Shown here: positions 1 to 13,322 of the stretch, in pieces
How the letters are laid out: each line of letters begins with the position of its first letter
Position numbering within the stretch: the stretch's first letter is position 1
DNA from: Brachynemurus nebulosus
Taxonomy: Eukaryota; Arthropoda; Insecta; Neuroptera; Myrmeleontidae
Direction of reading: 5' to 3'
Assembly: GCA_035578155.1 (NCBI GenBank)
Contig: JAPWDM010000002.1
Coordinates: forward strand, 38,987,437 to 39,051,436
Length of the DNA: 64,000 bases
Program-made: the position numbers and the translations under genes
The notes under the pieces: model-generated
The model's database searches: none
The model's input: only the letters and a program-made list of their open reading frames with translations
What the model was told of the DNA's origin: nothing

Positions 1-2128
1 GCATGGAATTATATTTACATATGTATCATATTTATGTGGTTGGTGGTATAGAGTATATTCTACATTACAAGTTTCCACATTCTGAGTTAAGAATAAAAAA
101 TTTAAAATACGATCCTTATATTAAATATTGTAAATTACCATATTACTTATTTAATTTATGATATATGTAATTGTTTGATAATTTACAGCAAATTATTTAT
201 TAGGTATATTTCGGAAAACTTCAACTAAGAATTCAAAAATAGGTACTAATTCAATTTAAAAATAATATTACCTCTTTTAACAAATCAAATAGGTACATAC
301 TTATCTTGCTAAATTATATTATTAGCAACAAATCATTAATGTGATTTTAGCAGTTTTTCTTAATACTATTTATACAATTATAATTAATTAAAGTAAGTTA
401 ATTACGTATATGAAATTTATTACAAATATATTTATTTTAGTAGGTCAATTTTTACTAGATGAATAATTTGTAACACCTGGTACGCACATAAAGATAATAC
501 ATTAGTATACCTACACATGTATTGATTTTCAAAGGGACTTTTTTCGTTTTGCAAAAAGTAAACGATCTCTCCTGCTGTGATTTGGGTTCAATCATAAAAC
601 TTTATTATACACCCAACAAGATGAGATTTAGCCGACAAACTCTTATATAAATAATAGAAGAAATCTTTTGTAGGCCAATAGAGGTATTTTTTTTCTTAAT
701 TCATTCAAAACAATAAAATATTCAACAATTAATTAAATTAAAAATCTTTTTTAGCGAATTTCCAGAAGAAAAATTCAGTTATTACAACCGCTGTTCTGGT
801 GAAACTCTTGAGTCTAGGACTGTAACAAAATTTTTTTTTATGTCTCAAGAATCTAAAAATGATATTCACTATATATGTATGTATGTATGCATTTATATGT
901 CAATACGATAACTCTTCTCGAATGAAACAATTTATTTTTATAAAATTTGGAGAAAACATTGGAAACTCCAAACCCTTGGATTAGTTCTTCAGTCAGATAC
1001 ATACGATACCCAAAACATAGCTTATGAGAAATTTTTATCAAAATTTTTCCAAATTTTATTTTACCTATACTATTGAAAAAACCGGAAAAATTACATAAGA
1101 TGGGTTTTTAAATCATTGTTCTCAATAAACTGCGTTTCAAGAAATATTAAAAAATGATTTTCAAAAGTCAACAGTTTTCCAAAATTTTTATTACACCATC
1201 GTAAAGAGCGGACAGAAAAACGTAAAATAGATTTTTCAATCATTATTTTAGGTAAAGTAGTTTCTAAGAAGAATTCTGAAGAAATCTAATTTTAGTTTGT
1301 TTACACTTTGTTTATAAGCTTTAAGAAAAATAAGTTTCGAAATCCATAGGGCAAATAGATCTTACTGTATTAATTAAATTTGGATAGTTTTATTTCAAAG
1401 ATTTTTGACCGCCAGAAAGGGAAATTCACTCTGTTTTACGCGCTGAATGTTGTACAAGGGTATTTTTCAATTTATTGAAAGGCTTATGAAATCCAAAATC
1501 TTGAACTATTTTTGAGTTTTGTTAATGCTTGTATGACACAAGTTTACTCTAAGAGTTTGAACACGTTTCTAAGTGAAGACATAAAACTATTTTTACAGTT
1601 TTCAATTATTTTTAACAAAGACCATACTATGGTAATGGTATCTATAAGAGTTTTAAGAAAATTGTATTCATATATATTTTCTTACACGGTAAGCAGGTAA
1701 AATAAAGTCGTCTGATGCCAGAGGGAATTCTGGTAACTTAATATTCAAATTAGCTAACCTGGATTTCAATTGTTACAAGTCTTTTTTCGGATGTCTGTAA
1801 AAATGTATATAATATTTGCATCTCTCAAAATCTTCTTGGTTACTACGGTTACTGCGGAAGTAGCATTTACAATAAATTGTAAAATTTTGTTTCGTAAGAC
1901 AAATTATAAGCAATAAAAGAACTGGAGACATAAAATTTTGACTGTTCAAATAGTATCACAACTTTTGCTCTGTTTTCAACCAGATTTTATCCAATTTTAC
2001 TTTTCCTTAAAATTTCATTAAAACCCAAATATTCCTTATAACACAAAAATAAATTTATGACTTTGAAAAACCGGTTATTGAAATCCGGTTTAAAATCCTT
2101 AAAATAATCAAAAATCAAAACCACTTAC
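1..2128. other. AT-rich non-coding stretch; possible intron of the left-edge gene
   Basis: I see no coding sequence here. If the signal-peptide exon at 2129-2225 is real, this is the 5' part of its first intron on the minus strand. It holds a degraded family A repeat at about 735-1180. Confidence 0.4.
735..1180 (-). repeat. Family A repeat, degraded copy
   Basis: It begins with TTTTAGCGAATTTCCAGAAG, the family A right end in reverse. The family words follow in order: a stretch like 'tcagttattacaaccgctgt', a short TATGTATGTATG core in place of (TA)n, 'cgataactcttctcgaatga', and a 'tccaaacccttgga' segment. It is much diverged. Confidence 0.6.
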
Positions 2129-2225
2129 CTTCTAAACTATTAACTTTCACTATATTACAATTAAAAATTGCCAAAATCAGTACAAAAACTACAGTACAAT
2201 CCATACTTCTTCGTGGCTGTAACAT
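2129..2225 (-). CDS. Candidate first coding exon with signal peptide (gene runs off left edge)
   Basis: The minus strand reads ATG at 2225, with a second in-frame ATG at 2204. It encodes about 32 residues: a short basic start (MLQPRRS), then M-DCT and a hydrophobic core VVFVLILAIF, then NCNIVKVNSLE. This is the shape of a cleavable secretion signal. The frame runs straight into a strong splice donor, GAAG|GTAAGT, with the cut after 2129. No further exon lies between there and position 1, so the gene, if real, continues outside the window. Sequence at 2600-2900 is less AT-rich and may hold the promoter and 5' UTR. I cannot name the protein. The alternative is a chance open frame, but an ATG, a signal-like peptide and a consensus donor together argue against that. 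Confidence 0.45.
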
Positions 2226-3100
2226 TTTCAATTTGTGCCCCAAAAGAAACATTAAATAACTAAACCAATAAAACTAACGCGTTTCCGCTACTTTTTCCAA
2301 AAAGGAATGATTTTCACACTACATGTAAAATATTCCAAAAAATTCCACAACAAAAATCACACAATTTCCACACTTAAATATATGTAGATATCACTCAAAA
2401 CTCCACACTATTGTTTGGGTATGTTCAACAATTAAAATCACCACAATTCCAAAAAAAATCCACCAGCGAAGCGCCAAATTTTCAAAAAAATTCTAAGTAT
2501 TAAAATAATTCCACATTGTTAACGGTCACATGGAAATCCTTCGACTAAATCCGGAAATCTATAGAATCAATTATTGAACTAGTTTCATGTCCCGTATTGA
2601 TCACCGCTGTTTCGATCGCTCGATCGGTTGCTTGCTGTGGATCCGTTCAGTCTCTTTCTCTATGTCTATCCGTCTGCCTGTTCCACTATAGAGCTATACA
2701 ATGATTCCGTGTATGTCAACGTATTGGTAGAAGAAAACGCACTGTTAGTTCTTCCAATTCAACTTCTTGTTTTCAGTGAAAGACCACTCTTGCGGTTGTT
2801 TGTTGTTGATTCGTGGACTTTTTAATAGATGACTGACTTTGTTTCATTCGCGGCACAATGCGGCAATTCAGTCATAAGGTAAAGTTGTAATAGTCGCGGA
2901 CTAAACCTCTGTGTGTAAGTATGATATATACGAAATCTATACAATTCACTTTGTAAAGAAACATGCTCGCGGATTAAATGCGGCCATACGCTATATTTGT
3001 TTGTCTGTCTACTAACTGTACACAAATTTACAGTGATGGTCAAAAATATTAGAATGGAGGCATGAAAAATTTTCACTAGTTTGATTTCTTTGAAATCTTT
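2226..3100 (-). other. Possible 5' UTR and promoter region of the left-edge gene
   Basis: About 2600-2900 is richer in GC than its surroundings and non-repetitive. It lies upstream of the signal-peptide exon on the minus strand. No clear TATA box was picked out. The placement is inferred from the exon only. Confidence 0.2.
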
Positions 3101-3199
3101 ATGGTATTAAAGTTGGACTTTAAAATTGCATCTCGTTTGCAAAATTTGACGGGTTTGATATGAATCATAAATTATCATTTTCAATTGCAGTATCGCACA

Positions 3200-3803
3200 A
3201 TGTTCCAAAAAATTCAAAAAGGAGCATTTTGCATTTTCTATTTTAAGTAAGTTTAGTCAAACCATTTCCCATTTTGCATTTAAAATTTAAAGAAATTTAT
3301 TTCGGTATGACGCTTATGATTCACATTAGTGGCGGAATTTAAGTTATATTTAACTCGAGTCACTCAAGTTACATGCAAATAAATTCACTCGACACTTTAT
3401 AACTCAAGTTAAAGTTTCGTCAGAGTCAAATTTTTGTAACTAAGTCCTACGTATCTTCGTTATAATTTGTAAAATTTCGTTTGTCATATCGATAAGATTC
3501 ACTTTTTTGGAATTAAAAAAAATTTTAGTGCAGGTTGTATCAAAATTTCTCGTTAAGTCAAAATATGCTTCAGAGATAAAATGTTTGGTTTCTCATCACG
3601 TAAGTTTTGACTTTACAAAAATCATTTGATAAAAACTACCATTATTTAGTTTCAGTAAGTTACATATTTTAGTAACTTTATTTATACGTTAAAGAAATGT
3701 TACAAATGTAAAAAAGCCATTTTACATTTTATAATCCATTTGGAGGAAACCATTTCTTATTTTCCATATTAAATGGATTATATGAACCATTCTGCCCAGC
3801 CCT
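3200..3803 (-). mobile_element. hAT-type non-autonomous element, truncated copy
   Basis: It ends at 3803 with AACCATTCTGCCCAGCCCT, the reverse of the CAGGGCTGGG terminus of the intact element at 54191-55032. The two share internal words: 'cattttgcattttctatttt' and tracts of CATTTT/AAAATGG, and a middle rich in 'aactcaagt'. The other end and any target duplication are lost. Confidence 0.6.
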
Positions 3804-4171
3804 CGTGTTTACGCGCTTCACTGTCAAACTAATTTTGATTAACAATAATGATTTGTCAAACAATAATGATTTGTTTCATATGTTCTTACTAAATATATAT
3901 AATTTCCATAGTAACCACTAAAAAATAAATTATGAATTATATATTACCGTTTATAACGTTGGCAATTTGTTTTTCTAGCCCAATCTAGTCTTTCCAACGA
4001 AACACTGATTTTTTCTGCAAGACGACAGGATCTGAAACATAACTTGATGTTTTTTGATCTTATCGATTCTGGTCTTACCAACTTCAAAAAGCAATTTATT
4101 ATCAGGGTCATCTTTCAGATGTTGAATTAGTTACTACTTAGATACATTCAAAAAAAAAAAAAAGAAAAAAA

Positions 4172-4930
4172 CGCCGTGAGCAGCGGAGCCCCATCACGAA
4201 AATCGAATTTTTCCCTTCATCTTCGGTATTTAATGTCTACAAGCGAAATGTGATTGAAAGTCTACAAGCGATTTGTCATTTTGGTGGTTTCAAATCTGAT
4301 GATGAGGGTCCGGCTAATCGGGGTTTTAAAAAAGATTTTAAGATTTTAAGGGCTGAATCGCAGTAAATTTCAATTTGGTGTCGATAGCAGTTAGCAGGGA
4401 AAAAGCCAACACAATTCGTACGAGGGCATTCCTACCCATGCTTATCCGCCAATTGCCTTTGTGCTTTATTTTTAAATATTAAAAAAGGAACTTAAATAGT
4501 AAACTGGAACGCTTTTATGAAGATATTTTTTCTTTCCAAAAAAATCCAAAATTTCTATTTTATAAATAATAAAAATCCAAAATTCCTAATTTATAAATAA
4601 ACAGTGACTTTAATAACATTTTTAAATTACTTAATATGTATGTATTGCATTTGTTATAAAAGTAAGTTCATTTTTTTAAAATTTTTAAATTTACTATTCG
4701 CTTACTTGTCTTATAGTATAAATATAAAGCATTTTAAACATATTTAACAATACCATAGAATTCCGATGTAAACATGGGGGAGTGGGGGGGGGGGGGGAAA
4801 GTAATGTGGAATCCCTAAAGGGCACTAGCTGGATACTAACTCAATACACGTACAAAATTTCAGCCCTCTAGATTTCCTTAGAGTCTCTAGACGTGTTAGA
4901 AAAAAGGTAAATAAATCAACGAAATATTAT
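4172..4930 (+). repeat. Family B repeat, copy 1 (3'-truncated)
   Basis: It starts with CGCCGTGAGCAGCGG after an A-rich tract. It follows the other copies through 'ccttcatcttcggtattt', 'cgtacgagg' and the G-tract. It stops after the first 'atttcagccctctag' module, so it lacks the later modules and the (TA)n. Confidence 0.8.
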
Positions 4931-5875
4931 AAATTTTATAGTAATTATAAATTTTAATCATATTGTATTAATTTTAGAATTTCTTATAATCGAGTTTTAT
5001 AGTCCACTGAAGCCATGATTTGAGGCAGTTGTTTAAAATAACAAAATTCAATATATTTTCAATATACAATACTTTACAGTGCTCCCCCCATAATAGTTTT
5101 AATCGTTACTATATTTATCACTACAATTGTACTTATAAAAGACCTCCACTAAATAAAATAAAGAGAGGAAAAAAGAACTGGCAGAAACCAAACTTCCACT
5201 TCTTCAGGTGTAAGTCATGTTTCATGTACATAGGTAAACTTTCCTCACTTATAAGTCCATACATATAGATATTATAATTATATAAACACAATTCACAAAA
5301 GTAATTGGGAATATGAAACATAAAATGCAATAAAAATATCACATCGAATACATCGCTCTTTATTTACAATATATTTTATGTTATGTGGAAATTTATTTAA
5401 AATTGTTCATGCAAAATGATATTGAAAAATAAAGACAATTGAATACGATTGATATAATTAGCTCTTTATCTACTATAACGACATGTGTTAATTTTGAATT
5501 AAAGTAAGTAACACTTTTATTGAAGTCGTCATTGTTGTATATACATAAACGTAAATTGTTATGTAGGAATGCATAAGTAGATATTGTTATCTTTGTCAGG
5601 CGATTAAAATATGTAAAATTGATCACGGAGATAAGAGAGCAGGTGAATTTTAAAAATTTTTGTAAAGATACATACTTATAGTGAAATTTAATATGATTAG
5701 TTCGAAATTGCAATGTGCAAGAATATTAAACCTTATAGATTCATTTCAAAAAGTGAAAAGTATTTGTCTTCAGTTAAAATTGTTAAATCTAATACCTTTA
5801 ACAGAACAAAAAATATTTCATCTTTAAAGACTATATTAATAGATTTGAGCGTTACTTTATGGTATTCCATATTTG
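4931..5875. other. No recognisable gene
   Basis: This is AT-rich sequence with several short open frames (for example 5393-5713 minus) that have no domain, splice context or composition supporting coding. Confidence 0.4.
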
Positions 5876-5982
5876 TAAATAATAAACAAATATTTTACTT
5901 CGCAAAAATACCACTTTTATTATATATTATATATAGAATAAAAGTGGTATTTTTGCGAAGTAAAATATTTGTTTATTATTTA
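5876..5982. repeat. Perfect 46-bp hairpin
   Basis: Arms 5876-5921 and 5937-5982 are perfect reverse complements around a 15-nt AT loop. Each arm contains the non-repetitive core TTACTTCGCAAAAATACCAC. It could fold as a snap-back element or encode a short hairpin RNA. It belongs to no family seen elsewhere in the window. Confidence 0.85.
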
Positions 5983-6399
5983 AAGACTATCTTGGATTCC
6001 AACAGTTTATGATGGGAGCGCCGTGAAGAAATATTTTTTATAATAATATATTTTTTGGAATTTTTCGGAAGTGCAAAAGATTAACGTTAGTTGAAATTGG
6101 GTGATACAAGCATTAAAATTAATTCAAGTTGTCCCCAAAAAGTTGTGTTTTAGTGTTTTTTTTTTTTTTTTTTTAAATTAAATCAGAACTTAAATTTTTT
6201 TTATTGAACCGATAATATAGAAAACAAATGAATATAATGCATTTCTTCAGAGAAAGAGAGAAAAATTATTCATGGAAAGTTCATATGATAGAATGGATAC
6301 GTAAATTTAAACGTCAACGAGAAAAGGCGTGGTTAGCTGTGTTTGGAAGCCCGGGGATTTAAAGAGGACCAAGAAAAAATAAAAAATCGCTGTAAAGCT

Positions 6400-6625
6400 G
6401 TTTTTGTTGGTCATCACTTTTATTTTTTTGATGATACCCTTTCACAATTTCTCCTTCATCCTTGTCATATTTGGTCACTTTTTTCTATATACCCTTCTCT
6501 CTATGGAGGTATGACATAACATTTGAACAAAAGTGAACGTTAACAAATATAACCAACAACGAGAATCGAACCTACCCCTTATACCAGACGAAAGATCATT
6601 ACCGCTGGGCTAGTAACTTTTTTTT
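6400..6625 (-). repeat. Candidate tRNA-derived SINE
   Basis: The minus strand has a Pol III A-box-like TAGCCCAGCGG (about 6612-6602) and a B-box GGTTCGATTC (about 6572-6563), spaced as in a tRNA. The region between does not make a good anticodon stem. An unrelated body runs on to about 6400. The 3' limit is uncertain. Confidence 0.5.
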
Positions 6626-7381
6626 TTTATATATATTAAACACCAAACTATTTCTTTGCTAATTTTCTAATAATTTGTAAAAAGAAAGTAACTTCATCAG
6701 TGATTCTGGCTGCCGGAAGAATACTTGTCGAAAATACAAACGTTCTCTAATTTTTTTTTTTTTTTTTTTTTGTAAATTTATCTATTATGTATGTTTGTGA
6801 GAAAAATTCGAATGGGATCATCTATGTAATGAATATGTAAATTACCAAATGCTTCCATCTTTATTCACATGATTCTCTCTGTGCGGTGCCAAAATAAAAC
6901 ATCACACAATAAAAACATGTTTGATTTTTTAGCTTATTAATAAAGAGAAAGGTAAATTTGATCTAAGTGCATATCTAATGTTAGTGAAGACGATCAAATC
7001 AAACACGTGCAATAGAATAAATACTTAGTTGTAATGGTAAAATAATCAAATACCCCTGTCGCAGCATCCTGCCTAACATAGCGAATTTCTGTTTATAAAA
7101 GTTAGTTTTTCTTGGAAACTAGTTGACATAGAATAATAGTTTAAAGACTTTTTTGAGATTTTTTCTCCTCTTTCGAATGATGTAAAAAAATTTCACAAAA
7201 ATTTTTGAATAAGGGGAAATTTTGGCAAAAAACTAATTTTTTCTCGGAAAATGCCCAAATAATCGTGTTTCCGACATCGGACGTGTCTGGCTAACGAACT
7301 TGTCCAACGTTTTGGGACTTCCAACATTTTCACCAAATTTTGTAAAAATAGGACATTTCGTTCGAATATATATATATTCGT

Positions 7382-7384
<3 letters not shown>

Positions 7385-7447
<63 letters not shown>
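7385..7447. repeat. (TA)n microsatellite
   Basis: About 30 uninterrupted TA units, in the core of a family A copy. Confidence 0.95.
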
Positions 7448-7448
<1 letters not shown>

Positions 7449-7494
7449 CAAATAACTCTTGTCTTTTTGTGGGATGACTCATAGCACCCTGTAG

Positions 7495-7588
7495 ACGCTA
7501 AAACCGCAGGAATTTTTTCGGAATTAAGAGTCGCGTCACCACTCAAAAGGATAAGAGTTATTTCCTTTACACCCTGTATATAATATAT

Positions 7589-7654
<66 letters not shown>

Positions 7655-7774
7655 GTATATATGTGTGTGTATATATTATATACAGGGTGTAAAGAAAATA
7701 ACTCATTCTTTTGAGGGGTGACGCGACTGTTAATTCCGAAAAAATTCCTGCGGTTTTAAGGACGAGAGTACACC

Positions 7775-7775
<1 letters not shown>
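7495..7775. mobile_element. Palindromic mini-MITE within (TA)n
   Basis: Two inverted arms (about 7495-7600 and 7655-7775) share ACACCCTGTATAT ends, 'cgcaggaattttttcggaat' and 'gtcgcgtcac'. They are separated by CA and TA tracts. The arms differ at a number of bases, so it is not a fresh duplication. Confidence 0.65.
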
Positions 7776-7855
<80 letters not shown>

Positions 7856-8624
7856 CATATATATATGTATAAATTTTTGTATATATTATTTCCGATTTCT
7901 AGGGACCTGAAAACAAATTTCTGCCATAGTCCCGGGCTCAAGTCGCGTCATGACAGTGGCTGTAATAACTGAATTCCATTCTGTAAATTCGCCAAAAGAA
8001 ATATACTAACATACACGGATGTTTATTCCAAAAGGTAAAAGTTTATAAATAAAATGAAATTTATCTTAGTATTAAATAATAAATTATAATTATGAAAATT
8101 GGCTCATTAACACGAAGCGAAACCTGAAACAGAATCAAGATGTTGACAACTACGTGTAAGAAAATTATTCTAATTCCTTGAAATAAAACCTAAAAAAGTA
8201 TTTCTTCTTCAGCTAACTTATATTTATTACAATAATCAATACTGACTACGTCTTCATAAAAAGTTATCATTAAACTCGTCATTTTTATAACTATTTTTTT
8301 AACTCAAGAGTATACAAACGTTATTAAGTAAAATTACCTATAAGTCAATAATTTTTAAGTTAACATTTTCCACTATTGCTTTAATTTTCTTATAAATAAA
8401 TAAATATTTTTATCATTTTCAATTTTTAGACATTATTTGCTGTAAAAAAAGAAGTTAAAAAGAAAATGACTACTTTTGGGAACCAACTTATCCTTCCTCA
8501 ACAATATATGTATTACTATTTTTAAATTTCCATGTCTTTGCGGGGATCGCCGGATTAAGCGACCAATAATGTTTTAGAATGTAGATCAGATTTTACTTGG
8601 TCCTATACTTTACTCAGATTTTAC

Positions 8625-9195
<571 letters not shown>

Positions 9196-10227
9196 GGTTT
9201 TTAGCGGAAATATACGTTTTGAGACCCCCTGCGTCTAAATTAGTCATTTACAAAAAATATCTGTCTGTCTGTTAGGAGAGCTATTTTGATCTTTAACTAT
9301 GAAATCACTTAAGGGATTTTGAGAATCAATACCACCAAAAGTTGTTTTGAGTGGGGCGTAACCGCCCCTGAACTTTAAAAATGCATCGAAATTGGACAGA
9401 TCGGCCATTTGCAGAAAAACGACTCTACGATTTTGATTAAATTTTTACCACATAAAACAAAACACATTTGTGACCTAGAAAAATAATTCGTATGTCTGGA
9501 AAAAATCTTAAAGCTGATATATAAGGCGTCGGAAAAGGGTCTCACCACGCGTAGGGTCGGAAATAATGTACCGCAGCAAAACTAGTCATCTAATTTTTTT
9601 TTGAATTGAAAATTTATGTTTATAACACCATTAAAGTATATTTTTAACCTATATGTAAATATTAATTCAAATTATAGAAACTTGACGTAATATACTATAT
9701 TTAAAGGTTTCCTCGACTTCACTATAAACCTAATTTTTTATTTTTTATTATAGAGAAAAATATATCTACTATTTTTTAGCAGTTTAGGAAAAAAATGATA
9801 CAAAAAAATTAACACATATTTAAAACAGAATAATAACAAAAATTTCTTCTTCTATAATAATTTATTATATACAAATTGTACAACTTCCACTAACAAAAAA
9901 AATTATAACAATTTTGTTCTTGCTGTTATATTTCCTGTTTTAAAACGATTTTTTGGAAATTAATTCATTATTTAATAGTGTTAGTTAACCTAATTAAAAT
10001 TTAACTTAACCTGTCTTACCACTTTACAAAATCACTGCAACTACTTATACACACATACATATACATTATCCACATAAGTGTCCGTGTACAATACCCTTCA
10101 AAAGTACTAGACCTTCTATAAAAGTAATTTAAAAAGTGGAAGTTATCCCAAGAATTTTATTTGAAGCGTTGATTATATTCCGGGAAATTCTTCCCCAATT
10201 ACTATAATAATAAATATCTACTTCAAC
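9196..10227. other. No gene; unclassified AT-rich sequence
   Basis: It holds a short 'ctgtctgtctg' run near 9260 and poly-A/T tracts. No domain or element end was recognised. Confidence 0.4.
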
Positions 10228-10785
10228 TTAAGGTGAATCGATCAGTACTGACAAATTTGTGACAAATGAATTACTAAGTCTATTTTTTTCTCTATAAATA
10301 AATATAATTTATGTGTAGAAAAATAAGTTAAATTTTATAATACATGTAACAGTATTAATATTTGATTATTGTTCAATCTTGTAATTTTCATAATTTTAAA
10401 AGTAATGAATTTGATTCTGGTAGTGACGTGTCCGCACACATAATAACTAACACGTACACAAATATATTATGGGTTATATTAGTATAAAATGACATTTTTA
10501 TAGTTTTTTTCTATTTATTACAATAACTAAATGTCCAATATTAAAAAAATAGTTTAAATCTTAAAGTTGGTTTTTAATGACACAACTTACTTAAATACAT
10601 AGCACTGATTCACCTCTAATCATTCTTTGGCATTTACTCGTACGTTAAAAATTCTAACTTTGAAAATTTATTTCTTCTAAACTACACGTCAAAAATTATT
10701 CAAAATAGTGTCATATCATTCTCTATAATATACTAAAATTTCAAATTCTAAACTTGGAAAATTTCAAGTGATCGATTCACCTTAA
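10228..10785. mobile_element. piggyBac-like MITE (TTAA), copy 1
   Basis: Terminal inverted repeats TTAAGGTGAATCGATCA / TGATCGATTCACCTTAA bound 558 bp. TTAA at both edges is the piggyBac-type target duplication. The interior is non-coding. It is about nine-tenths alike, by eye, to the copy at 23880-24488. Confidence 0.85.
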
Positions 10786-11194
10786 TTAAAGAGACTTTTG
10801 CATTTTGTGCTGGTTATATGTTTTTACCATGACTTTTTTTCTTTATTTTTTATGCAACTTGAGGCGCAAGTTTTACTAAAAATGTGTTTGTTAAAGTTAT
10901 ACTCCATTTCCAAACCGAAATTCAAAATTACGATAGCAATAATGAAAAAGTTATCACTAAATTCCAAATAATCCACTGACATATTTGTGAAGTCATTTTT
11001 TGGATAATATATTGTCGAAAGAAAAAATTAAATTTTATCCTTATGACGTCATAAGGCTAAAAATAGTTAAGAGTGACTAAATGTATCTGATGGCGTACAT
11101 TTTCATTTTTTGTGTTCCGTAGTCAAAACCCCGAAACACTGATGGTTTCGTCATGTCTGTTATCGCTTTACGTAGTTTGACACCGTATCTGGTA
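10786..11194. other. No recognisable gene
   Basis: AT-rich spacer between two delimited mobile elements. Confidence 0.4.
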
Positions 11195-12309
11195 GGGTTG
11201 ACCGGGGTAATTGTGAATGGATTTTCATGAGTTGAGATAAAAGCGTTATTTAAAGTATTTTTTATTTTATATATCACATTATGGTTGATTTATTTTTAAT
11301 TCTACATTATTCAGGATACACCACACAAATTTTGAGCAAACTCGTATGAAAAACAAAAATTTTATAAGCCATTCACATTTCCCCGGTGTGGTTTTGCAAA
11401 TCTTATGAATTTCGGGGTAAAAGTGAATTCCATCAGAAAAATTATTTAGAATGGATTACAAGAGAAGTGTGGTATGTCAGAGTAAAGCCCAACTCAAATT
11501 CTTCACATTTACTCCACTTTCAAATTTTTCATCATACTTTAGCGGTCACAATTTCTCTTTGTTTAATGCAAGTTACGCATACCTCAAATTTCTATAAAAA
11601 ATCAAGGTTAAAGAAAAATAAGAAAAATTGTAGGAGCAAATTTATTACAAGCTAAAAATGATATTTTGATGATATTTTGTCATTTTATCATATAAAAAAT
11701 CAAGAAATTACATGTATTCACACAAAACCCAGGAAAATAAGACTTTTTCAAGGAAATACATTTAGTTTACATGAATAAAAAAACAATTTTTTTTTTTTGT
11801 ATTGTTTGTACAACGGAAACTTGTACAGTAAGGTCACCAGCACCTTCATCAACATTTTCAACTCTGAAAAGGACACTACTGAAATTTTTGACCGAATGGA
11901 GGCATTTGTGAGTGACGTTCACAATTACCCCACAATTTTAAAATCATGGGGTAATTGTGAATTGGTGATAAATTGTCCAATTTCTTTAGCAATTAATAAG
12001 GAACCCTCTCAGGGCTTAGACCACTTCTTTAAAAGTACTTTTAACCATTTCTTACCTTTTTAAAAAAAAAATGTATTTAAAAAAATTTTTTTGAGGATTG
12101 GTTGAAGTAAGATACATAAAATTTTGCAAGGGTTTTTTCAAAATAAAAAAAAAAGATACTAATACTTGGAGAATTGTTATGAAATTTTAATAGCATATTA
12201 AGAAAGAACAGAAAAACATATTAAGAGTTGATTTTTAACAATGATGTTATTTTAGAAATTATAGTAGCCGTTCACAATTGCCCCAATTCACAATTACCCC
12301 GGTCAAGCC
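11195..12309. mobile_element. TA-flanked DNA transposon (mariner-like), non-autonomous
   Basis: The ends are GGGTTGACCGGGGTAATTGT and, reversed, GGCTTGACCGGGGTAATTGT. They form an inverted repeat of about 25 bp flanked by TA on both sides (11193-11194 and 12310-12311). Two inner inverted motifs of the same kind occur: 'cacatttccccgg...cggggtaaaagtg' near 11369-11425 and 'cacaattacccc...ggggtaattgtg' near 11921-11961. Inner open frames (11386-11655 and 11797-12063, plus) resemble no transposase I know. Confidence 0.75.
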
Positions 12310-12493
12310 TAAATTTTTAATAGACAGTATTAAAAGTTAATATAGTATCTTACGCATTTTAATCGACAGTATTGCATCCTATTTTGACAGTTTAAATTTT
12401 TTTAAGCTGAAAACTAAAAAACAATGTCAAAAATTCATCAAGAGCAATAGCTAAAGTTTTCTTAAAATATACCTAAAATATCTCAACAGCATC

Positions 12494-13322
12494 CACCCGA
12501 AAATTCACTTTACCAAAGAAACAGAAGGAAGCAACTCCATCAATTTTCTAGATATAACCATCCATAGAAACACAAATAAATTTACATATATAATATCTAT
12601 GGTAAACCATCATTTTCAGATATAACTATACCTGCCGACCCTTTTAGCCCCAGATCCCATAAATTAGCTGCATACCGTTCAATGATTCATAGAGAATTCG
12701 GCATTCCACTTCTTCCTAAGGACCGTAAAACAGAACTTAACACAATAAAACAATTTACCATTAACAACAGTTTTTCAACTCATTTAATAGGCAAACTTAT
12801 TCGTAAAAAATATATCCTTCCGTTGCTGTTGATCCTGATCCAAAGCACTACGTATCTCTTCTATTCTTGGGTGTCATCTCCCATAAAATAGGCAATATAT
12901 TTACAAAATATAATATATCACCTGCTTTTCATTCAGTTGGAAACCTTGGCTGTTCCCTTTACAACGCTAAAGAGAAAACTGACCCACTAAAAAGAAGTGG
13001 AGTCTACCGCTTAGACTGTTTTCATTGTAACGCTAAGTATGTGAGACAGACGGGACGAAGTTTCGACAATAGGTTTAAAGAACACATTGGTCCGCAAATA
13101 CATAATTCAAATTTTGGTCTACATTTCTTAGAAATAGGTCATTTTCCCAAAACAGGTCAAGAACCAAAAATTCTACACGTTTGTCAAAAAGGCACAAAAC
13201 TGAATCTCTTAGAGGATCTGGAAATCAAAAGATTGAACAGTGACCTACAAGTAAAACTTCTAAACGATCAAATTGACATAAATAAGTCCCCGTTATTAAA
13301 ACTAAATTTTGAACGAACATAA
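12494..13322 (+). pseudogene. Penelope-like retroelement, C-terminal relic with GIY-YIG endonuclease
   Basis: The translated pieces line up with the end of a Penelope-type polymerase. First come 'HPKIHFTKET...INFLDITIHR' from 12494 and, after a frameshift near 12600, 'KPSFSDITIPADPF..RSHKLAAYRSMIH'. Then the frame 12867-13322 carries the GIY-YIG nuclease: GVY at residues 45-47, CFHC at 51-54, YVRQTGRSF at 58-66, R69 and E72. Penelope elements typically have this RT-linker-GIY-YIG order and a Cys pair at this place. At least two frame breaks (near 12600 and 12870) and loss of most of the RT domain show that it is dead. The 3' UTR-like tail runs to about 13690. Confidence 0.85.

Larger units (their letters stand above)
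7050..7995 (+). repeat. Family A repeat with a nested palindromic insert
   Basis: The left part (7050-7380) starts AATACCCCTGTCGCAGCATC and contains the TAGCGAATTTC end and the 'gacgtgtctggctaacgaac' segment. The right part (about 7870-7995) has 'tagggacctgaaaacaaatt' and 'gtcgcgtcatgacagtggct'. The (TA)n core between them has been enlarged by an inserted palindromic MITE. Confidence 0.8.

Noticed and set aside
11386..12063. Open frames in the TA-flanked element as a transposase
   Set aside because: No DD(E/D) pattern or HTH seen; they include the element's own inverted motifs.
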